NCBI GenBank assembly: GCA_946887295.1
Contig: CAMPKP010000118.1
Coordinates: 1-11,466 of the forward strand
Length of the DNA stretch: 11,466 bases
Direction: 5' to 3'
Source of the DNA: an uncultured Gemmatimonadota bacterium
GTDB taxonomy: Bacteria; Gemmatimonadota; Gemmatimonadetes; Gemmatimonadales; GWC2-71-9
In this document: in pieces, positions 7,175-11,466 of the stretch
How positions within the stretch are numbered: the stretch's first letter is position 1
Layout of the letters: the number at the start of each line of letters is the position of its first letter
Made by a program: the position numbers and the translations under genes
The notes under the pieces: generated by a model
What the model saw: only the letters and a program-made list of their open reading frames with translations
Database searches by the model: none
What the model was told of the DNA's origin: nothing

Positions 7175-7512
7175 TCGTCGTCCTCCTCGTCGGTCTTGCC
7201 CGCGGTGACCGGCACCGGCTGGGCTCCCTCGTTGACCACGACCAGGAAGCGCAAGACGCCGTCGTCGAGCTTGATGGCGCGCTCGAACTCGGGCAGCGCG
7301 GTGGCGTCGGCGTCGAACTTCGCGACGACGTAGTAGCCGGTCTCGTGCTTCTTGATGGGATAGGCGAGGGTGCGCTTGCCCCAGTGACTGATCTGGGGAG
7401 GCTCGAGGTCCGGCTGCTGGATGAGGGCGTGAAAGCGCGCGAGGCGCTCGTTGATGGCCGTCTCTTCGAGCGCGCTATCGAAGATATAGACGACCTCGTA
7501 CTGTCGGGTCAT
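7171..7512 (-). CDS. rpsF: 30S ribosomal protein bS6
   Basis: The 113-residue product begins [17 protein letters not shown] as S6 does, and carries [20 protein letters not shown] (42-61) and a following ferredoxin-like fold through [10 protein letters not shown] (86-95). It ends in an acidic tail, DEEDDE; such tails on S6 are common, and E. coli extends its own with glutamates after translation. S6 binds 16S rRNA with S18. The ATG at 7512 is chosen over the open frame reaching 7704 because it matches the family N-terminus and has AAGGAAGG 4 nt upstream. The 112-nt gap before it holds a hairpin and a possible promoter. Confidence 0.98.
   Translation of the reverse strand: MTRQYEVVYIFDSALEETAINERLARFHALIQQPDLEPPQISHWGKRTLAYPIKKHETGYYVVAKFDADATALPEFERAIKLDDGVLRFLVVVNEGAQPVPVTAGKTDEEDDE
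7181..7188 (-). promoter_or_regulatory. Ribosome-binding site of rpsR embedded in the S6 acidic tail
   Basis: GAGGAGGA on the minus strand lies 6 nt before the rpsR ATG. The same bases encode the Glu/Asp run at the end of S6, so one sequence serves both as coding tail and as a strong Shine-Dalgarno site. Confidence 0.75.
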
Positions 7513-7516
7513 GACA

Positions 7517-7524
7517 CCTTCCTT
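7517..7524 (-). promoter_or_regulatory. Ribosome-binding site deciding the rpsF start
   Basis: AAGGAAGG on the minus strand lies 4 nt before the rpsF ATG at 7512 and selects it over upstream in-frame codons. Confidence 0.75.
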
Positions 7525-7536
7525 CGGTCTGAGTCG

Positions 7537-7562
7537 CCCCGGGCCTGGTGCGGGCGCCGGGG
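7537..7562 (-). promoter_or_regulatory. GC-rich hairpin in the rpsF leader, possible S6:S18 autoregulatory site
   Basis: On the minus strand CCCCGG (7562-7557), a bulged C (7556) and GCC (7555-7553) pair with GGC (7545-7543) and CCGGGG (7542-7537) around a 7-nt loop. The hairpin sits 12 nt upstream of the rpsF Shine-Dalgarno sequence, and GACCGAAGG follows it. In several phyla rpsF leaders carry a stem with an exposed CCG that binds the S6:S18 complex. I see a stem and a nearby CCG but cannot confirm the full consensus. No T-run follows, so it is not an intrinsic terminator for the upstream genes. Confidence 0.45.
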
Positions 7563-7583
7563 AGGATGGTTTGTGAGGGGCGT

Positions 7584-7589
7584 AATATA
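7584..7589 (-). promoter_or_regulatory. Possible -10 element of an rpsF promoter
   Basis: TATATT on the minus strand is a rare AT-rich hexamer in this GC-rich gap, 71 nt upstream of the rpsF start and upstream of the leader hairpin. The best -35 candidate, CTGCCG 18 nt upstream, is poor, so this rests mainly on the -10 match and its position. Confidence 0.3.
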
Positions 7590-7624
7590 GGCCGGAGAGG
7601 GACGGGGCGGCAGGGCGATGAGGA

Positions 7625-8278
7625 TCACGCCTTGGCCAGCCGGGCCCGCCAGCCCGGGGAGAGCGCCGGGCAGGCCGCGAGCGCCGCCGCCGCCTCGCGG
7701 TCACCGCCGCGCGCCAGCATCACGGTGGCGGCGCGCCGGACGGTCCACGCGGGATGAGGTCGCTCCGTGCGGCGCACCGGCTGACCCGCCTCGAGCCGGC
7801 CCTCTCCAAGGACCCGCAGGTACCAGCCGCTCCGGCCGTTGCGGCGCACGAGGGCGATCATGTCGGGCACCTGGTGCCGGCGGGCCAGCGTCGAGCAGGG
7901 CTCGCGGGGCTGGGACACCTGGAGCCGGGCCTCGCCGATCTCGAGGACGTCGCCGATGCAGACGGAGTCCTCGGCCAGCCCCTCCACGCTCAGGTTCTCC
8001 CCGAAGGCACCCGGCTCCAGCGGCCGTCCCCACTCGGACTCCCACAGCGGATAGTGCGAGGCCGCGTACATGAGCACCGCCTGCTCCGCTCCGCCGTGCA
8101 CCCGGCGGTTCGCCACGGCGTCCCCCTCGAGGCCGAGCCTGGCGACCCGGACCGGCCCGCGGACCGGCGTCTTCCAGATCGCGCTGGTGAAGCGTCGGTC
8201 CATCGGATCGGTGGAGCCGCGGGTGCCGACGGTTCGGGGCGTACCCACCTGCACGGAGATCAGCTGGGCGGCGGTCAT
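7625..8278 (-). CDS. MOSC domain protein, YiiM-like
   Basis: The 217-residue product contains a MOSC domain over about residues 30-168, with the cysteine C128 in QPREPCSTLARR (123-134) that in MOSC proteins carries or transfers sulfur. Other conserved features are RVHGG (59-63), AFGENLSVEG (91-100) and SGWYLRVLGEG (150-160). The C-terminal 40 residues (178-217, WTVRRAATVMLARG and on) match the small three-helix domain seen after MOSC in E. coli YiiM. YiiM-type proteins detoxify N-hydroxylated bases such as 6-N-hydroxylaminopurine, working with the molybdenum cofactor. That function is by family resemblance only. The ATG at 8278 lies 7 nt after the ychF stop, so it is likely co-transcribed; a clear Shine-Dalgarno sequence is lacking. 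A MOSC gene between ychF and rpsF is not part of the usual ribosomal cluster. Confidence 0.88.
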   Translation of the reverse strand: MTAAQLISVQVGTPRTVGTRGSTDPMDRRFTSAIWKTPVRGPVRVARLGLEGDAVANRRVHGGAEQAVLMYAASHYPLWESEWGRPLEPGAFGENLSVEGLAEDSVCIGDVLEIGEARLQVSQPREPCSTLARRHQVPDMIALVRRNGRSGWYLRVLGEGRLEAGQPVRRTERPHPAWTVRRAATVMLARGGDREAAAALAACPALSPGWRARLAKA

Positions 8279-8285
8279 GCCGTGA

Positions 8286-9383
8286 CTAGGAGCTGAAACG
8301 GAAGAGGAGCACGTCGCCGTCCTGCACCACGTACTCCTTGCCTTCGGCGCGCGACAGCCCCTGCTCGCGCGCCGGCTTCCAGCCGCCCACGCGAACGAAG
8401 TCCTGGTAGGCTACCGTCTCCGCCCGGATGAACCCCTTCTCGAAATCCGAATGGATCACCCCGGCGGCGGCGGGCGCCTTGTCGCCGCGGTGGATGGTCC
8501 AGGCGCGGACCTCCTTCTCGCCCGCGGTGAAGTAGCTCTGCAGGCCGAGCAGGTGGTACGCGGCGTGGGCGAGACGATCCAGCCCCGACTCATGGACCCC
8601 GAGCGAGTCCAGGAAGTCCTTGCGGTCTTCCGGCGGGAGCTCGGCCAGCTCCGCCTCCACCTTCGCCGAGAAGATGACCACCTCGGCGCTCTCGTCCTCG
8701 CGGGTGATCGCGGCCCGGAGCGCTTCGACGAACCGGTTCCCCGTCGCGATCTCGTCTTCTCCGACATTGGCGGCGTACAGCACCGGCTTGGAGGTCAGGA
8801 GATTGAACGACCGGTAGGCCGGCGCCTCCTCCTCGCTCGGCTGAACCGATCGGGCCGGCCTTCCGGCGGCCAGGGCGTCGCGCACCGCCTCGAGCAGGCG
8901 CTGCTCCAGCCTGGCCTGGGGATCCCCGGAGCGGGCGACCCGGGTCGTCTTGTCCAGGCGCTTCTCGACGCTGGCCAGATCGGCGAGGCCGAGCTCGATG
9001 TTGATGATCTCGCGGTCTCGCGCGGGGTCCACGGCGCCCACGACGTGCTGGACGTCCGGGTCCTCGAAGCACCGCACCACGTGCACGATCGCATCCACTT
9101 CACGGATGTTGGCGAGGAACTGGTTTCCGAGGCCCTCGCCCTCGCTCGCGCCCTTCACCAGCCCGGCGATGTCCACGAACTCCACCACGGCCGGGACGGT
9201 GCGCTCCGGGGAGACGATCCCGGCGAGCACGTCCAGCCGCGGATCGGGGACCTGCACGATGCCGGTGTTCGGCTCGATGGTCGCGAACGGGTAGTTCGCC
9301 ACCAGGGCTCCCGCGGACGTGAGGGCGTTGAAGAGGGTGCTCTTGCCGACATTGGGAAGGCCGACGATACCGAGGCGCAGCAT
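8286..9383 (-). CDS. ychF: Redox/stress-linked Obg-family ATPase YchF (OLA1 type)
   Basis: The 365-residue product has the normal YchF length. The P-loop is GLPNVGKST (8-16), the switch II motif is DIAGLVKGAS (71-80) and the nucleotide-specificity motif is NVGE (206-209) in place of the GTPase NKxD, which in this family accounts for preference for ATP. A coiled-coil insertion lies at about 130-180. The C-terminal TGS domain covers about 281-364 (QSYFTAGEKEVRAWT, ending GDVLLFRFSS). YchF associates with ribosomes and modulates translation under stress. The ATG at 9383 follows the pth stop by 2 nt with no strong ribosome-binding site, so translation is probably coupled to pth. Confidence 0.98.
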   Translation of the reverse strand: MLRLGIVGLPNVGKSTLFNALTSAGALVANYPFATIEPNTGIVQVPDPRLDVLAGIVSPERTVPAVVEFVDIAGLVKGASEGEGLGNQFLANIREVDAIVHVVRCFEDPDVQHVVGAVDPARDREIINIELGLADLASVEKRLDKTTRVARSGDPQARLEQRLLEAVRDALAAGRPARSVQPSEEEAPAYRSFNLLTSKPVLYAANVGEDEIATGNRFVEALRAAITREDESAEVVIFSAKVEAELAELPPEDRKDFLDSLGVHESGLDRLAHAAYHLLGLQSYFTAGEKEVRAWTIHRGDKAPAAAGVIHSDFEKGFIRAETVAYQDFVRVGGWKPAREQGLSRAEGKEYVVQDGDVLLFRFSS

Positions 9384-9385
9384 GG

Positions 9386-9952
9386 TTACCGGTTGTGTTT
9401 GGTCATGGCCGCCTCGATCCCTGCCTCCAGCCAGGTCTCCACCGAGTCGGCCATGGGGTCGAAGAGGGCGTCGAGCGCCTCGCGGTCCTCTGCGGGGAAG
9501 GTATCGAGCACGAAATCGGCGAGGTCCTCGATCCCGGGAGGCACCGGCCCGACGCCGATCCGCAGGCGGGCGTAGTCCTGGCGGCGGAGCACGCCCTCGA
9601 CGCTCCTGAGCCCGTTGTGGCCCCCCGCCGAGCCGGCGCCCCGCAACCGGAAGCGCCCGACGGGCAGGGCGACGTCGTCGACCAGAATCAGGAGGTCGCG
9701 GCTGGGATCGAACTCGGGGAGGGCGAGGAGCGGCGCCAGCGCGGCACCGCTGCGGTTCATGTAGGTCTGCGGCTCGATCACCAGAACGTCATGCCCGTTC
9801 CAGGTTCCTTCGGCCACCCGGGCGCGGTCGCCGCGGCGCAGCGGCCCCATCCGCCAGCGGGCGATGAGATGATCGGCCAGGCGAAACCCGGCGTTGTGCC
9901 GGGTCTCGACGTACTCCGGACCGGGGTTTCCCAGCCCAACGATGGTGCGCAG
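9386..9952 (-). CDS. pth: Peptidyl-tRNA hydrolase, apparent CTG start
   Basis: The 188-residue product releases peptides from prematurely dropped peptidyl-tRNA. Its N-terminus reads (L/M)RTIVGLGNPGPEYVETRHNAG: the catalytic His is H19 and the tRNA-ester-contacting Asn is N9. The other active-site elements are TYMNRSG (63-69), LVDDVALPVG (90-99, with D93) and AGGHNGLRS (109-117). Length is normal for the family (E. coli 194). The only methionine codon in this frame upstream of the conserved body is at residue 35 (9850), which would remove N9 and H19. Upstream of it the first and only plausible initiator is CTG at 9952, three nt after the TGA of rplY, in the same reading frame. No clear Shine-Dalgarno sequence precedes it. 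A sequencing or assembly error in the start codon is the alternative. Confidence 0.93.
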   Translation of the reverse strand: MRTIVGLGNPGPEYVETRHNAGFRLADHLIARWRMGPLRRGDRARVAEGTWNGHDVLVIEPQTYMNRSGAALAPLLALPEFDPSRDLLILVDDVALPVGRFRLRGAGSAGGHNGLRSVEGVLRRQDYARLRIGVGPVPPGIEDLADFVLDTFPAEDREALDALFDPMADSVETWLEAGIEAAMTKHNR

Positions 9953-9955
9953 CGC

Positions 9956-10630
9956 TCAGGCTTTCGGCTTGGTCTCGCCCTCGACCTCGCCCTCCTCGGG
10001 CTTCGGCTTCCGGATGAGCTCCGGCTCGGTCGTGGCGGCCTCCTCGACCGGCGCGGGAGCCTCCTCGGTCCGCGGCGCGACGACGGTGCAGATCGGCGTG
10101 TCGGGGTCGTTGAGGATCCGGGCCTTGGGGATCGAGATGTCACGCACGAAGAGCGAGTGCCCGATGGCGAGCGCGGTGACGTCGAGCTCGACGTGCTCCG
10201 GGATGTCGGCCGGAAGCACCTCGATCTCCAGCTCCCGGAGCGAGTGGTCGAGGACGCCGCCGAAGTTGCGCACGCCGTCGGGGACGCCGACGAGGTGCAC
10301 CGGCACCTCGAGGGTGATCTTCTCGTCGGCCCGGACCTCGTAGAAGTCGAGATGGAGGATCTGCGCGGGCCGGAGCGCGTCGCGCTGGATCTCGCGGATC
10401 AGCACCTTCACCGGGGGGCGGTCGTCGATGGCGACGTCCACGATGGTGGTGCCCGCGCTGATGCCGACCAGCATCTTGTTGAGGGCGCTGGTTTCCACCG
10501 CGAGGGCCTCGGGCGCCCGGCCGTGCCCGTAGATCACGCCGGGCACCTTGCCTGCGCGGCGGAGGCTGCGGGCGGCACCCTTCCCGGTCTCGCTCCGGGT
10601 GGCGGCCTGAAGATTCGCTTGCTGGGCCAT
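9956..10630 (-). CDS. rplY: 50S ribosomal protein bL25, long CTC form
   Basis: The 224-residue product is the long (CTC/TL5-like) form of L25, which binds 5S rRNA. The N-terminal domain starts LQAATRSETGKGAARSLRRA (7-26) with GKVPGVIYG (27-35), and VLIREIQRDALRPAQILHLD (76-95) is the conserved 5S-binding block. The C-terminal beta domain spans roughly 100-186 (ITLEVPVHLVG, GVRNFGG, ADIPEHVELDV). A low-complexity acidic/proline tail (187-224) follows and is variable in this family. The ATG has AAGGGAG (10639-10645) 8 nt upstream, in the 29-nt gap after prs. The stop codon is a TGA in frame with pth. Confidence 0.97.
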   Translation of the reverse strand: MAQQANLQAATRSETGKGAARSLRRAGKVPGVIYGHGRAPEALAVETSALNKMLVGISAGTTIVDVAIDDRPPVKVLIREIQRDALRPAQILHLDFYEVRADEKITLEVPVHLVGVPDGVRNFGGVLDHSLRELEIEVLPADIPEHVELDVTALAIGHSLFVRDISIPKARILNDPDTPICTVVAPRTEEAPAPVEEAATTEPELIRKPKPEEGEVEGETKPKA

Positions 10631-10659
10631 GACGACGACTCCCTTAGCTGAGAACTGCT

Positions 10660-11466
10660 CTAGTCAAACAGCGAGCTCACCGACTGATCGCTGTGCGTGT
10701 ACCCGATGGCCTTCGACAGCAGGCCGGCGATCGAAAGCACCCTGAGGCGGTCGAAGACACGCTCCTTGGGGATGGCGATCGTGTTGGTCACGGTCACCTC
10801 CTTCACCGGCGACGCCATGAGGCGGTCCACCGCGGGCCCCGAGAGCAGGGCGTGGGTGGCGCAGCAGTAGACGTCTTCCGCCCCCAGCCGCTTCAGCGCG
10901 TTGACCGCCTCCGACATCGTCCCGGCCGTGTCGATCATGTCGTCCGGGATGAGGCAGTCCTTGCCCCGGACCTCGCCGACCACATTGAGCACTTCCGCGA
11001 CGTTGGCGGAGGGCCGGCGCTTGTCGATGATCGCGAGCGACGCGTTGAGCCGCTTGGCGAACCCCCGGGCCATCTTGGCCGAGCCGACGTCGGGTGCGAC
11101 GATCACGAGATCGCGGAGCGCCTTCTGCCGGTAGTGGCTCACCAGCACCGGCGCGGCGTACAGGTGGTCCACCGGGAGGTCGAAGAACCCCTGGAGCTGG
11201 TGCTGGTGAAAGTCCATCGCCAGCACCCGGTCGGCGCCCGCCATCGAGACCATGTTCGCCATCAGCTTGGCGCTGATCGCGACCCGAGGCTGGTCCTTCC
11301 GGTCCTGCCGGGCGTACCCGAAGTAGGGAATCACCGCCGTCACCCGCGCGGCACTGGCCCGCTTGGCGGCGTCCATGAGGAGCAGCAGCTCCATCGTGTT
11401 CTCCGCCGGCGGGTTGGTGGGCTGGATGATGTAGACGTCCCGCCCCCGCACGTTCTCGTCGATCTT
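10660..11466 (-). CDS. prs: Ribose-phosphate pyrophosphokinase, 5' end outside the window
   Basis: The visible 268 residues are the C-terminal part of PRPP synthetase, which makes PRPP from ribose 5-phosphate and ATP for purine, pyrimidine, NAD, His and Trp synthesis. About 45 N-terminal residues lie beyond the right edge, judging from the usual length near 315. The first visible residues, KIDENVRGRDVYIIQPT, match the family. Further motifs are YFGYARQDRKDQPR (48-61, ATP site), DFHQHQLQGFFDLPVDHLY (85-103, metal-binding His region), the PRPP loop DDMIDTAGTM (175-184) and the tail HSDQSVSSLF (258-267). The stop is TAG. The DFHQHQLQ segment differs slightly from the common DLHxxQIQ but keeps the first histidine. 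Prs followed by rplY and pth is a widespread bacterial order. Confidence 0.97.
   Translation of the reverse strand, partial: KIDENVRGRDVYIIQPTNPPAENTMELLLLMDAAKRASAARVTAVIPYFGYARQDRKDQPRVAISAKLMANMVSMAGADRVLAMDFHQHQLQGFFDLPVDHLYAAPVLVSHYRQKALRDLVIVAPDVGSAKMARGFAKRLNASLAIIDKRRPSANVAEVLNVVGEVRGKDCLIPDDMIDTAGTMSEAVNALKRLGAEDVYCCATHALLSGPAVDRLMASPVKEVTVTNTIAIPKERVFDRLRVLSIAGLLSKAIGYTHSDQSVSSLFD

Noticed and set aside
7537..7562. Intrinsic terminator after the MOSC gene
   Set aside because: The stem is GC-rich but no T-run follows it on the minus strand.
7513..7704. Upstream extension of the rpsF frame
   Set aside because: It would translate the leader hairpin and part of the MOSC gene, and S6 begins canonically at 7512.
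8451..10651. Long plus-strand open frames opposite ychF, pth and rplY
   Set aside because: Their translations lack recognisable motifs, while the minus-strand genes they oppose are unambiguous families.

Overview
The window is a dense, high-GC stretch of chromosome in which every recognisable gene lies on the minus strand, so it reads from right to left. It looks like a Gram-negative bacterium, because the last gene encodes a signal-peptide-bearing protein with an Omp85-like outer-membrane barrel ending in Phe. The zinc-type S18, the CTC-type L25 and this mix of genes fit Gemmatimonadota or a related deep lineage. That placement is an inference from general pattern and was not tested by a database search.

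In transcription order: the 3' part of prs (PRPP synthetase, cut by the window edge), rplY/ctc (L25), pth (peptidyl-tRNA hydrolase, apparently with a CTG start), ychF (Obg-family ATPase) and a YiiM-like MOSC gene. After a 112-nt leader with a hairpin and a possible -10 box come rpsF (S6), rpsR (S18), a DUF2232/YybS-type membrane protein and rplI (L9). Then come a DAK2-DegV fusion that resembles fatty acid kinase FakA joined to its carrier FakB, rsfS (ribosome silencing factor), and a 1067-residue protein combining a gluzincin metalloprotease, a TolB-like propeller and an Omp85-like barrel. Spacings within each block are -4 to 29 nt, and three junctions are ATGA overlaps, so this is one or two long operons.

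The common theme is translation: nucleotide supply (Prs), ribosomal proteins (L25, S6, S18, L9), peptidyl-tRNA rescue (Pth) and ribosome-associated control (YchF, RsfS). The accessory members concern the envelope and lipid (DUF2232, the FakA/FakB-like fusion, the protease-propeller-barrel protein), plus one MOSC protein. Most of the window is a well-known housekeeping neighbourhood. The points worth a second look are the two multi-module fusions, the start of pth, the rpsF leader hairpin and a long imperfect palindrome abutting the stop codon of the last gene.

Positions 1-157 hold no gene that I can support, only the palindrome at 80-158. No tRNA, rRNA, CRISPR array, insertion sequence or phage gene was seen.
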